From JANNPJ01 sp965200525 (lineage in GTDB: Bacteria > Actinomycetota > Actinomycetes > Actinomycetales > Kineosporiaceae): DNA of 64,000 bases. Shown in pieces: positions 35,864 through 43,586 of the stretch. The translations under genes were made by a program, and so were the position numbers. The notes under the pieces are model-generated. The model searched no databases. It worked only from the letters and a program-made list of their open reading frames with translations, and was not told where the DNA came from. The stretch spans positions 7,192,001 to 7,256,000 of the forward strand of contig OZ241368.1 of NCBI GenBank assembly GCA_965200525.1, given 5' to 3'. Positions within the stretch are counted from its first letter, which is position 1; each line of letters starts with the position of its first letter.

Positions 35864-36487
35864 ATGGCAAACGACGAACCCCTGCGGGCTCTGGCTCTGG
35901 TCTGTACCCTCAGCCCCTCCCCCGCCGACTCCAGCAGCCAGGTGATGGCCGAGCAGGTGCTGGCCCAACTGGCCGAGCACGGCGTCGAGACCAGCCTGGT
36001 GCGGGTGGTCGATCACGATGTGAAGCCCGGCGTCGAGCTCGACCTGGGCGCCGGCGACGCGTGGCCCGCGATCCGGGCCCAGCTGATGGCGGCGGACATC
36101 CTGGTGCTGGCCACGCCCACCTGGATGGGCCAGCCCTCAAGCGTGGCCCAACGGGTTCTGGAGCGGCTCGATGCCGAGCTCTCCGAGAAGGACGACGAAG
36201 GCCGACTGCTGACGTACGGAAAGGTCGCCCTGGCCGGTGTGGTCGGAAACGAGGACGGCGCCCATCACATCAGTGGCATCGTCTTCCAGTGCCTGAACGA
36301 TGTCGGTTTCAGCCTGGCCGCTCAGGCGGTGACCTACTGGAACGACGAAGCGATGGGCCAGGCCCGCGACTACAAGGATCTGCCCGAGACCCCCGACGCA
36401 GTTGCCTCGGTCACGAAAACCGCCGCTGCCAACGCGGTGCACCTGGCTCGCCAGCTGAAGGACCGGCCTTACCCGTCCGCGGGCTGA
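35864..36487 (+). CDS. NADPH-dependent FMN reductase / flavodoxin-like protein
   Basis: A flavodoxin-fold protein of 207 residues. ALALVCTLSPSPADSSSQVM is the phosphate-binding first loop, DILVLATPTWMGQPSSVAQR is the second flavin-contact segment, and VALAGVVGNEDGAHH the third. The pattern matches NAD(P)H-dependent FMN reductases and WrbA-like quinone reductases. The ATG at 35864 is preferred over an upstream start at 35804 because it begins the fold. The 280-bp divergent gap to the surface protein has no other gene; it includes a 10-bp palindrome CATGATCATG at 35737. Confidence 0.82.
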   Translation: MANDEPLRALALVCTLSPSPADSSSQVMAEQVLAQLAEHGVETSLVRVVDHDVKPGVELDLGAGDAWPAIRAQLMAADILVLATPTWMGQPSSVAQRVLERLDAELSEKDDEGRLLTYGKVALAGVVGNEDGAHHISGIVFQCLNDVGFSLAAQAVTYWNDEAMGQARDYKDLPETPDAVASVTKTAAANAVHLARQLKDRPYPSAG

Positions 36488-36521
36488 ACCCCCACGCGAG
36501 CCGGCGCGAGCGAGCCCACGG

Positions 36522-37100
36522 TCACAAGTCGCGCGAGCGGGTCAAACAGCGGACGTCGAGTTCGCGGCGCAACCGACTGTCACGAAGGCCGTCGACGACC
36601 ACAGCGGCGCCGCACCAGGTGGCACCGGCCTGATCGACCAGGGCCCGCGCGGCGACAGCCTGCCCGCCGGTGTCGATCCAGTCGTCCACGAACAGCACCC
36701 GATGGCCCGAGGGCAGGTGCTCCCGGCGGGCTCCGAGGTGCAGGTTGCGGTCGAGGTAGTCGGGTGGAGTGCGGGTGGTCAGCCAGTGGTCGCTGTCGGC
36801 GGCCGGCGTCGGATTCTTACGCAGTTCGACCAGGCCGATGCCCGATTCGAGCGCGACCAGCGCGCCGAGCAGGGCGCCGCGCGACTGGGGCCCGAGGATC
36901 ACGGTAGGTCGAGCCTCGCGGAACAGCCCGGCCAGAGCGGGGCCGAGGCGGCGCAGGATCGCCGGGGCCGCCCACCAGCCGGTGACGTCGGCATAGCTTC
37001 TCCGGTCGGTGCGGTCCGAGCGCCAGGCGAACGCGTCGCGCAGGTCGTCGAGAAACTCCAGTTCCGGATCGACCCTGGCTCTTGGCCCCCTCCCCTGCAT
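36522..37100 (-). CDS. Phosphoribosyltransferase-family protein
   Basis: A PRTase-fold protein of 192 residues. The PRPP-binding loop VLFVDDWIDTGGQAVAA (about residues 133-149) is a good match to the family signature, and PTVILGPQSRGALLGALVA is the pyrophosphate loop region. It most resembles adenine-PRTase-like proteins, but the hood domain is not diagnostic and the base cannot be named. The ATG at 37100 is chosen; a GTG two codons upstream is equally possible. It converges on the FMN-reductase gene. Confidence 0.78.
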   Translation of the reverse strand: MQGRGPRARVDPELEFLDDLRDAFAWRSDRTDRRSYADVTGWWAAPAILRRLGPALAGLFREARPTVILGPQSRGALLGALVALESGIGLVELRKNPTPAADSDHWLTTRTPPDYLDRNLHLGARREHLPSGHRVLFVDDWIDTGGQAVAARALVDQAGATWCGAAVVVDGLRDSRLRRELDVRCLTRSRDL

Positions 37101-37160
37101 GGTCACCGACCCAGTGTCGAGGCGAGGACGTCGCCGACGCCATTGGATTACCAGGGCCGG

Positions 37161-37236
37161 GGCTGAGGCCAGAACCGGTACGAGAAACCGTACTCGCCCC
37201 GAGGCTGGGGCCAGAACCGGGACGAGACCCCGTACA
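37161..37236. repeat. Two-copy 42-bp-period direct repeat
   Basis: Two related ~34-bp units (37161-37194 and 37203-37236) share about 30 of 34 bases, with a core GGCCAGAACCGG followed by ACGAGA and CCGTAC. They lie in the 172-bp gap upstream of the phosphoribosyltransferase and downstream of the ABC permease. No convincing gene is seen here. Confidence 0.6.
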
Positions 37237-37272
37237 GGCGCACCCGCAGCTCAGGCTCCTGGTCCCAAAGGG

Positions 37273-38121
37273 TCAGGTCACATCACGACGCCCGACCAGG
37301 GTGATCGTGAGGCCGGCGAACGCAAGGACATAGAGCGCCACCGCGATCAGGGCCGTCGCCCCGCCGAGTTCGTGCAGCACGCCCGGGGTCGGGTCGGCCT
37401 CGACGCCGATGAGCGAGCCGACCAGCGAGCCGGCCGCCGTCCCGGGCAGGACGTGGGTGAACGACTCGACCGAACCGAGAAGTGAGCCCACCCCCCGGAG
37501 CAAAGGCTCGATGACCAGCACCCACACCAGGCCGAGGCCGACGGCGAGGGCCGGGCCCCGGGCCAATGTCCCGACCGTGTACCCGGCCAGCGCGAACAGC
37601 TCCAGCACCAGGCAGCCGACCCCGAGCGACTTGAGCAGGGCCACGGCCGAGGGCCACGCCAGCTTCGCCCCCTCGGTGAGGGCCACACTCGAGGAGACGG
37701 CGGTGAACAGGACCAGGGTCAGCAGCACGATCCCGACCACGAACGCGGTCAGAGTCAGCAGGGAACCGGCAATGGTCTGCGCTCGGCTCGGGCCCTGGGT
37801 GAAGACGGTCTTCCAGGTGCCCCAGGCATACCCGTTACCGGCCGCGATGGCACCCAGGACCATCATCAGCGCCCCGCCGAACATGGGCATGCCCTGGATC
37901 AGGACGTCCGGCAGGTGCGCCGGCAGCAACTCCTGCAGGAGAGCCTGCGAGCTCAGGCCGTCGTTGGAGAAGCTGGTGTCGCCCGTGCGGTAGGAGACGT
38001 AGTTGAACAGGTAGCCGAACAGCAGGGCCAGGAACACCCAGGCCCCCAGAGTGACCCAGACGGCCGGCCACTTGCGCAGCCGCAGCAGTTCGGCCCCGGC
38101 ACTACGCAGAACCCCCTTCAT
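37273..38121 (-). CDS. ABC-2-type transporter permease
   Basis: A membrane protein of 282 residues with six hydrophobic helices. The first is WVTLGAWVFLALLFGYLF, and a ~60-residue outer loop follows it, a layout typical of ABC-2 exporters of the BcrB/LagE type. It overlaps the ATPase gene by 4 nt (ATGA). Such exporters often remove peptide antibiotics or lipids; the adjacent divergent two-component system is the likely sensor. The substrate is unknown. Confidence 0.85.
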   Translation of the reverse strand: MKGVLRSAGAELLRLRKWPAVWVTLGAWVFLALLFGYLFNYVSYRTGDTSFSNDGLSSQALLQELLPAHLPDVLIQGMPMFGGALMMVLGAIAAGNGYAWGTWKTVFTQGPSRAQTIAGSLLTLTAFVVGIVLLTLVLFTAVSSSVALTEGAKLAWPSAVALLKSLGVGCLVLELFALAGYTVGTLARGPALAVGLGLVWVLVIEPLLRGVGSLLGSVESFTHVLPGTAAGSLVGSLIGVEADPTPGVLHELGGATALIAVALYVLAFAGLTITLVGRRDVT

Positions 38122-39053
38122 GCCGGAACCTTTCGCTCGGACGAGCCGTGCTGGCCGGTCAGTTCGAAGAACACATCTTCCAGACTGCGCTCGACGGGGG
38201 CGATCTCGTGCACGTCGAGCCCTTCGGCGACCAGGGCCCGGGCCACCTCCGGGGCGGAGGTCGCCGGCAGATCCAGCCTCAGATCGTCTCCGGAGCGGTG
38301 CACTCCCCCAGGCCCGGCAAGCCTCGTCGCGACCGTCTGAGCCGCGTCCGGCGGCGTGGCCCGCACCCGCAAGGACGTCGCCCCACGCAGTTCGCTCACG
38401 GTCGACTCGCGTAGCAGCGAGCCGTCGCTGATCACTCCGACCCGGTCGCAGATCTCCTGCACCTCGGCCAGCAGATGGCTGGACAGCAGCACGGTCTGCC
38501 CGCCGCGAGCCAGGGAGACCACCAGCGCGCGCATGTCGGCCATGCCGGCCGGGTCGAGACCGTTGGTCGGCTCGTCGAGCACGATCAGCTCGGGCTCTCC
38601 CATCAGGGCCGAGGCCACCCCCAGGCGCTGCTTCATGCCCAGCGAGTAGGCCTTGAACCCATCACCACCCCGGCCGGCCAGGTCGACGCGCTCCAGCGCC
38701 TGGTCGGCAGCCGCCTCGGGCAGCCCCTGGTAGCAAGCCATCACCCGCAGGTTGTCGCGCCCGGAGAGGTAGGGAAAGAAGCCCGGGCCCTCGATCAGGG
38801 CACCGACCCGCCCGGTGATCTCCCGATCACCGGCCGGCCGGCCGAGCACGGAGGCGGTGCCGGCACTCGGGCGGATCAGCCCCAGCATCATCCGCAACGT
38901 GGTCGTCTTGCCGGCTCCGTTCGGGCCCAGGAAGCCGTACACCTCACCTCGGCGCACGTTCATGCTGACGGCGCGCACTGCCACCCGGCCGGCGGTGCCG
39001 CGGCCGTAGCGCTTGGTGAGCCCATCGGTCTTCACCACGAGTTCATCGGTCAT
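38118..39053 (-). CDS. ABC transporter ATP-binding protein
   Basis: An ATPase of 311 residues. Walker A is GPNGAGKTT, the signature is YSLGMKQRLG, Walker B is LIVLDEPTNGLDP and the switch His is in LLSSHLL. After the ABC domain (~225 residues) there is the C-terminal extension usual in BcrA/DrrA-type exporters. It overlaps the permease gene by 4 nt. Its start is 131 nt from the divergent histidine kinase, with a perfect inverted repeat between. Confidence 0.93.
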   Translation of the reverse strand: MTDELVVKTDGLTKRYGRGTAGRVAVRAVSMNVRRGEVYGFLGPNGAGKTTTLRMMLGLIRPSAGTASVLGRPAGDREITGRVGALIEGPGFFPYLSGRDNLRVMACYQGLPEAAADQALERVDLAGRGGDGFKAYSLGMKQRLGVASALMGEPELIVLDEPTNGLDPAGMADMRALVVSLARGGQTVLLSSHLLAEVQEICDRVGVISDGSLLRESTVSELRGATSLRVRATPPDAAQTVATRLAGPGGVHRSGDDLRLDLPATSAPEVARALVAEGLDVHEIAPVERSLEDVFFELTGQHGSSERKVPA

Positions 39054-39106
39054 GGCTTCACCCTGGCCGGGTGCCGATCCCGGGGCGTCCGCCCGGCAGC
39101 GGCTGC

Positions 39107-39130
39107 GGCGTACGCAATCCTGCGTACGCC
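39107..39130. promoter_or_regulatory. Perfect inverted repeat between ABC exporter and two-component system
   Basis: GGCGTACGCA, 4-nt spacer (ATCC), TGCGTACGCC: a 10-bp perfect dyad. A further GGCGTAC half-site lies at 39144-39150, 14 bp downstream. It is a strong candidate binding site for the NarL-type response regulator encoded at 40459, controlling both transcription directions. Confidence 0.7.
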
Positions 39131-39184
39131 CCGACCGCTCGCCGGCGTACCGACCGGCCCGCCCCAGCCTTTAGCCTCGAAGAC

Positions 39185-40462
39185 ATGTTGGCCATCACCC
39201 ACCGGGACCGAACCCTGTGGTGGTTGCTGCCGTTCGTCCTGCTCGTCACCGTGGGCTCGGTGGGCGCCAGCCACGACCGGCCGGCCGGGCAACAGGCAGC
39301 CGCCACCCTGCTCGGCCTGATCGCGGCGGCCGCCAGCACCCTGGCGATCCCTCGTCCGGACGAGGGGATGATGCTCAACGGGGCCGCCGTCGGCAGCTAC
39401 TTCGCCCTGGGGCTGGGCAACGGGCCGATCTTTCTGACCGTCCCGGCGGTGGCCTTCGTCGCCGGGCGTCACCCCTGGGGCCGATGGCGAGCCACCCTGC
39501 TCGGGGCCTGTCTGCTACTGATCCTGATCGGCCTCACGCTGCGTGTGAGCCTGCACGACGGTTCGGCCTTCCTGTCCTTCTGGCAGGCCATCGGCCTGGC
39601 CGCGTTGTCGCTGGCCGCGGTGACGTTCGCCCGCTCGATGCTGGCCCGCCGAGCCGTCCGGGCCGAGGTCGTGCGCCGCACCGCCACCGAGGAGCAGCTG
39701 CGGATGGCTCAAGACCTGCACGACGGCGTGGGCCACGGCCTGGCCGTCATCGCCATGCAGGCGGGCGTGGCCCTTCACCTGCTCGACAAGCCCGACCTCG
39801 ACCACGATTCCCTGCGCCGCGGGCTGACGGCGATCCAGGCCACCAGCCGCGAGTCCCTCGATGCCCTGCGCGCCGAGCTCGCGGTGATGAGCGCCCCCCA
39901 GAGCCTGCCTCGGCGCCCGGCGCCCGGCCTCCGCGACCTGAACGCGCTGCTGTCCCGGGTGCGAGCCGGCGGCCTGCAGGTCGAGCGCAGCGGCGAGGCC
40001 GGGTCCGTTCCTGATGCCGTGGGTCACGTTGCTTACGCCGTCGTGCAGGAGGCGCTCACGAACGTGCTGCGCCATGCCGACGCGACCCGGGCGAGCGTTG
40101 TCCTCGCGCGACACGGACCGAACCTGCTGCTGACCATCACCGACAACGGGGGCGGCACGGGACCGGCCAAGCCTGTCATTCAGAGCACACAGGTCCAGGG
40201 CGCGAGAGTCCAAGGTCCGGAGGTCCGAGGTACGGGGGTTCAAGGTACGGGGTTCGAAGGCAAGCGGGTCGAAAGTGCGGGGTGCGAAGGCACGCGGATC
40301 GACGGCACGCGGATCGAGGCGACGGGCGTCAAGGGCGGAGACATCCGGGGCATGGGCATCCAGGGCATGCGTGACCGGGTCGAGCGGCTGGGCGGCGTCT
40401 TCGAGATCCACTCCGGAACAGGCGGATTCGAGGTCAGCGCTCGCCTTCCGGTGCCGCCGTGA
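39185..40462 (+). CDS. NarL-type sensor histidine kinase with an inserted 5-residue repeat array
   Basis: A HisKA_3-type kinase of 425 residues. About five to six TM helices fill residues ~10-155 with almost no extracellular loop. The phosphoacceptor is His179 (QDLHDGVGHGLAVIAMQAG). The ATPase domain has the N-box VVQEALTNVLRHADAT and G1 DNGGG. Directly after it, residues 331-395 are thirteen 5-residue repeats (such as RVQGP, EVRGT, GVQGT, GFEGK, RIDGT), ending in the normal G2 box GMGIQGMRDRVERLGG. The repeat sits in the ATP-lid region. The ATG at 39185 lacks a strong ribosome site. The stop overlaps the regulator start (GTGA). Confidence 0.9.
   Translation: MLAITHRDRTLWWLLPFVLLVTVGSVGASHDRPAGQQAAATLLGLIAAAASTLAIPRPDEGMMLNGAAVGSYFALGLGNGPIFLTVPAVAFVAGRHPWGRWRATLLGACLLLILIGLTLRVSLHDGSAFLSFWQAIGLAALSLAAVTFARSMLARRAVRAEVVRRTATEEQLRMAQDLHDGVGHGLAVIAMQAGVALHLLDKPDLDHDSLRRGLTAIQATSRESLDALRAELAVMSAPQSLPRRPAPGLRDLNALLSRVRAGGLQVERSGEAGSVPDAVGHVAYAVVQEALTNVLRHADATRASVVLARHGPNLLLTITDNGGGTGPAKPVIQSTQVQGARVQGPEVRGTGVQGTGFEGKRVESAGCEGTRIDGTRIEATGVKGGDIRGMGIQGMRDRVERLGGVFEIHSGTGGFEVSARLPVPP
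40175..40369 (+). repeat. 15-bp minisatellite, 13 units, inside the histidine kinase gene
   Basis: Thirteen in-frame 15-bp units encode a 5-residue repeat with pattern [hydrophobic]-[Q/E/R/K/D]-G-[x]-[G/R/x]. DNA units such as GTCCAAGGTCCGGAG and GTTCAAGGTACGGGG are clearly related. Copies differ by several bases, so the array is not a recent slippage product. Confidence 0.85.
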
Positions 40463-41100
40463 TCCGGGTCGCGCTGATCGATGATCAGCCCCTGATCCGG
40501 ATGGGCCTGGCCACCCTGATCGCCGCCGAGGCCGACCTCGAGCTGGCCGGGGAAGCGGCCGACGGCCGGGAGGGCCTGGCTCTGCTACGCCGGGTCCGGC
40601 CCGACGTCGCGCTCTGCGACATCCGGATGCCCGTGCTCGACGGGCTCGAGCTGCTGACCGCGGTCGCCGCCGATCCGGCGCTCGAACAGGTGCGCATCGT
40701 CGTCCTGACAACCTTCGAGCTCGACGAGTACGTCTTCGAGGCCCTGCGAGCCGGGGCGAGCGGCTTCCTGCTCAAGGACGCCGATCCGGCTCGACTCCTG
40801 GAGGCCGTCCGGGTCGTCGCCGGCGGGGGCTCGCTGCTCGCACCGTCGGTCACCCGCCGGGTGATCGAGGAGTTCAGCACCCGCCGGCCGACGCGGCCGC
40901 ACCCCCGGCTGGGCGACCTGACCGAACGAGAGCGGGAGATCGTGAGCTGGGTGGCCACCGGGCGTTCGAACGGGGAGATCGCCCAGCAACTCTCGGTCAG
41001 CGCCGACACGGTGCGCACCCACGTCAGCCGGGCCATGGTCAAACTTCACGCCCGCGACCGGGCGCAACTGGTGGTGTTCGCGATCCAGTCGGGGTTGTGA
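40459..41100 (+). CDS. NarL/FixJ-family response regulator
   Basis: A response regulator of 213 residues. The receiver has acidic residues in LIDDQ (8-9), phosphoacceptor Asp54 in CDIRMP, the switch Thr in VVLTTFE and Lys in FLLKDA. The C-terminal LuxR-type HTH is LTEREREIVSWVATGRSNGE through LSVSADTVRTHVSRAMVKL. The GTG at 40459 overlaps the kinase stop by 4 nt. It probably controls the divergent ABC exporter through the dyad at 39107-39130. Confidence 0.94.
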   Translation: MIRVALIDDQPLIRMGLATLIAAEADLELAGEAADGREGLALLRRVRPDVALCDIRMPVLDGLELLTAVAADPALEQVRIVVLTTFELDEYVFEALRAGASGFLLKDADPARLLEAVRVVAGGGSLLAPSVTRRVIEEFSTRRPTRPHPRLGDLTEREREIVSWVATGRSNGEIAQQLSVSADTVRTHVSRAMVKLHARDRAQLVVFAIQSGL

Positions 41101-41133
41101 TCCGAAGACGCTGACGGAGAGGCACGGTGGACG

Positions 41134-41410
41134 ATGCTGAAGACCAGGGTCGGCGAGGAGTTCACCATCGACCTGCCCTCGAATCCCGGCACGGGCCATC
41201 GCTGGGAAGGCCGTCCCCCACTGACGGCATCCGACCGCTGCACCAGGAATTCCAGGCCCCGCCCGGCGCGCGGCAAGGCCGGTCCGGGGTGCAGCGCTTT
41301 CACTTGACCGCCACCGACACCGACACCGAGCAACCTTGAAGTTCACCCTCAAACGCAGCTGGGAAGCTCACGGGATCGACACCCACGTCATCGAACTCGA
41401 CGTGACGTGA
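41134..41410 (+). pseudogene. Chagasin-like (MEROPS I42) protease inhibitor, frameshifted
   Basis: Three conserved blocks of the I42/chagasin fold occur in order but in three frames. Block 1 from ATG 41134: RVGEEFTIDLPSNPGTGHRW (the NPTTGYxW loop). Block 2 at ~41238-41337: PPGARQGRSGVQRFHLTATD (the GxGG-like loop). Block 3 from ~41336: KFTLKRSWEAHGIDTHVIEL (the RPWE loop), stop 41408-41410. Each junction needs the same net shift, as if one base had been lost twice. Chagasin-type proteins inhibit papain-like cysteine proteases. Sequencing error is an alternative, but two independent errors in 280 bp are less likely. The last 23 nt overlap the convergent membrane protein gene. Confidence 0.75.
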
Positions 41411-42002
41411 CGTGGTCCGCGAGGATCAGGCCCGGGCCGGATCGCAGCGTGGAACAGCAGCCGGCCAGCAGCACGCCGCTGGTCGCGTACAACGAGACGG
41501 CCGAGCCCAGGCCGGGCAGCGCCGTCCACAGCGAGTCGTGGCCGGCCAGTGGAGCCACGACCAGGGTCAGCCCGGCCACCAGGCCCATCACGGCACCGGT
41601 CCAGTAGTACAACCGGACGCCGAACAGCCGGGCCAGCGGGATGAAGTGAACGCCGACGCCCAGGCAGAACACGGTCGGGATCAGGTTCTGGTGCCCGCCC
41701 GCCCCCAGCACGGCCGAGAGCCCGGCCAGCGCGCCGAACTCGACGCCCACCACGAGCCCGAAACGCCCCCCGACATCGGCCGCGCCAGCTCGGTCGGGCC
41801 CGGCCGGGAACGAGCCGGACCGGCGGATGACCACGACCGCGCCGACGATCAGCAGGACGGTCAGGGCGCCCGCCAGCACCAGGACCGAGATCTGGACAGC
41901 GGAGGACACGCCTTCCGACGTGCCCCAACCACTCCACGAGAAGGCGAAACAGCTGAGCACGATCAGGCCCACGGCCCGCCCCCGCAGTTCCGGCCTCGAC
42001 AT
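41388..42002 (-). CDS. Hypothetical membrane protein, six predicted TM helices
   Basis: An unrecognised membrane protein of 204 residues with about six hydrophobic segments, including LIVLSCFAFSWSGWG, ISVLVLAGALTVLLIVGAVVV, FGLVVGVEFGALAGLSAVLG, LIPTVFCLGVGVHFIPLARL and YYWTGAVMGLVAGLTLVVAP. The frame is open to 42071, but the ATG at 42002 directly before the first helix is preferred. It converges on the chagasin-like pseudogene and follows moaE on the same strand. No function is assigned. Confidence 0.65.
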   Translation of the reverse strand: MSRPELRGRAVGLIVLSCFAFSWSGWGTSEGVSSAVQISVLVLAGALTVLLIVGAVVVIRRSGSFPAGPDRAGAADVGGRFGLVVGVEFGALAGLSAVLGAGGHQNLIPTVFCLGVGVHFIPLARLFGVRLYYWTGAVMGLVAGLTLVVAPLAGHDSLWTALPGLGSAVSLYATSGVLLAGCCSTLRSGPGLILADHVTSRRVR

Positions 42003-42072
42003 TCCGCCAGAGTAACCGGGCTCGGGCGACACCGACCCGATCCGCTCAGAGGATGCGCCCACATCAGCCACC

Positions 42073-42537
42073 TCAGGCCGAGCCGACCCATTCGTCGGTG
42101 CCGTCGGTGAAGATCTGCCGCTTCCACACCGGCAGCCGCAGCTTCACCTCGTCGACGATCGCCATCGCGGTGGCGAACGCCTCGCCCCGGTGCGCACCGG
42201 CCACGGCGACGATCAGGGCGGCCTCACCGATGGCCAGCTCTCCGGTGCGATGCGAGAGGGCCACCGCCTCGGCGTCACCGCGGCCGGCCACGTCGGTGGC
42301 GACCTCGGCCAGGATGCGCCGCGCGGTGGGGTGGGCGACATACTCGATCCGGCTCACCGACCGGCCGCCGTCGTGATCGCGGACCACCCCACTGAACGTG
42401 ACCACCGCTCCGCTGGAGGCGCCGCTCACCGCCGCGACGTGGGCCGGCAGGTCGAGCGGCTGGTCGGTGAGGTCCGAGAGCACGACCGCGCGCTGCGGCG
42501 GCCGCATCCGGCTGACGTCCGTTGATGTCCCGCTCAT
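42073..42537 (-). CDS. moaE: Molybdopterin synthase catalytic subunit MoaE
   Basis: A MoaE protein of 154 residues, which with MoaD converts precursor Z (cPMP) to molybdopterin. Family landmarks are GAVVTFSGVVRDHDGGRSV, YVAHPTARRIL, LSHRTGELAIGEAALIVAVA and the C-terminal VKLRLPVWKRQIFTDGTDEW with the active-site Lys pair. It sits beside the CO dehydrogenase locus, whose large subunit needs molybdopterin cytosine dinucleotide, and ~30 kb from the molybdenum formate dehydrogenase. No other moa genes are in the window. Confidence 0.93.
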   Translation of the reverse strand: MSGTSTDVSRMRPPQRAVVLSDLTDQPLDLPAHVAAVSGASSGAVVTFSGVVRDHDGGRSVSRIEYVAHPTARRILAEVATDVAGRGDAEAVALSHRTGELAIGEAALIVAVAGAHRGEAFATAMAIVDEVKLRLPVWKRQIFTDGTDEWVGSA

Positions 42538-42589
42538 GGGGTGAACATTAGGTCAGGACCGCAGTTCTCGCGTGGGTAGGGTTCGTCTC

Positions 42590-43546
42590 GTGACGCCGAC
42601 GCAGCTGCGAGCCTTCTCGACCGTGGTCCGCCTCGGTTCCGTCAAGGACGCCGCGGCCGAGCTCAGCGTCACCGAGGCGGCGGTCTCGCTGCACATCGGT
42701 TCGCTGCGACGCGAGCTCGGCGACGTGCTGTTCACCCGCACCTCGGCCGGACTGGCCTTCACCCCGGGCGGTTTGAGACTGGCCCGCCGGGCCGTAGAGA
42801 TGCTGGGCCTGCAGGACCGCACGGTTCATGAGGTCAGCCAGGCCGGGCGCGGCCGTCGCCTGCTGCGCCTGGCCGCCTCGAGCCTGTTCGCCGAGTACGC
42901 CGCTCCGGGCCTGATCGAGCTGTTCACCGGCCGGGCCAAGGATCTCGACGTCGAGATGATCGTCTGCCACACCCATCAGTTCGAGCCGTTGCTGACCGGA
43001 CGCGCGGTCGACGTCGCGATCGGGCCGCCTCCGGCGAAGCTGCCTGACCTGCTGGTTCACGAGCCGTTCCTGCGCTACGAGGTGATCGTGGTGGCGACGC
43101 CCCAGCTGGCTGCCGAGTCCGGTCTGGACCGCGCCGGCTCGCTCGGGGGCGAAACCTGGCTGCTGGGGCCCTCGGCCGTCGGCGACGACGGGGTGGTGCC
43201 CCGGGCCCTGCGGCACTTCCAGGTGCCCGAGCCGAATCAGCGGATCTTTCAGAGCAGCGCGGCCGCACTTGAGGAGGCCAAGCGCGGCAACGGTGTCGCG
43301 CTTGCGGTTTCGTTCGCAGTCCGCTCGGATCTGGCTTCCGGCAGCCTGGTTCAGGTCGGGGGCGCCGCCTTCAACGGTTCGGGAGCCTGGAGCGCCGTCA
43401 CCCTTCCGGCCCACAGCCTGCTGCCGGCCGCGGCCGAGCTGACCCGGTTCATCGCCACCCCCCGGGCCACGACGGCGATGCTGCGCGGTTCCGGGATCCA
43501 GGTCGGGCACTTCCGCCCGTCGGTGCACATCACCCTGTGGAGCTGA
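42590..43546 (+). CDS. LysR-family regulator of the CO dehydrogenase locus (CutR-like)
   Basis: A LysR regulator of 318 residues. The HTH is QLRAFSTVVRLGSVKDAAAE then SVTEAAVSLHIGSLRRELGD; a substrate-binding domain follows. The GTG at 42590 (VTPTQLRAF) is preferred to the GTG at 42572. In mycobacteria a LysR protein, CutR, next to the cox/cut genes is required for their expression; the position here supports that role. It converges on xdhC with a terminator between and diverges from moaE by 52 nt. Confidence 0.85.
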   Translation: MTPTQLRAFSTVVRLGSVKDAAAELSVTEAAVSLHIGSLRRELGDVLFTRTSAGLAFTPGGLRLARRAVEMLGLQDRTVHEVSQAGRGRRLLRLAASSLFAEYAAPGLIELFTGRAKDLDVEMIVCHTHQFEPLLTGRAVDVAIGPPPAKLPDLLVHEPFLRYEVIVVATPQLAAESGLDRAGSLGGETWLLGPSAVGDDGVVPRALRHFQVPEPNQRIFQSSAAALEEAKRGNGVALAVSFAVRSDLASGSLVQVGGAAFNGSGAWSAVTLPAHSLLPAAAELTRFIATPRATTAMLRGSGIQVGHFRPSVHITLWS

Positions 43547-43552
43547 TCGCCC

Positions 43553-43582
43553 GCCCGCGCCGTCCACGCCATCGGCGCGGGC
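43553..43582. terminator. Hairpin between convergent lysR and xdhC
   Basis: A perfect 10-bp stem (GCCCGCGCCG with CGGCGCGGGC) with a 10-nt loop fills the 40-nt gap between the two converging genes and can serve both. Confidence 0.7.
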
Positions 43583-43586
43583 AGCG

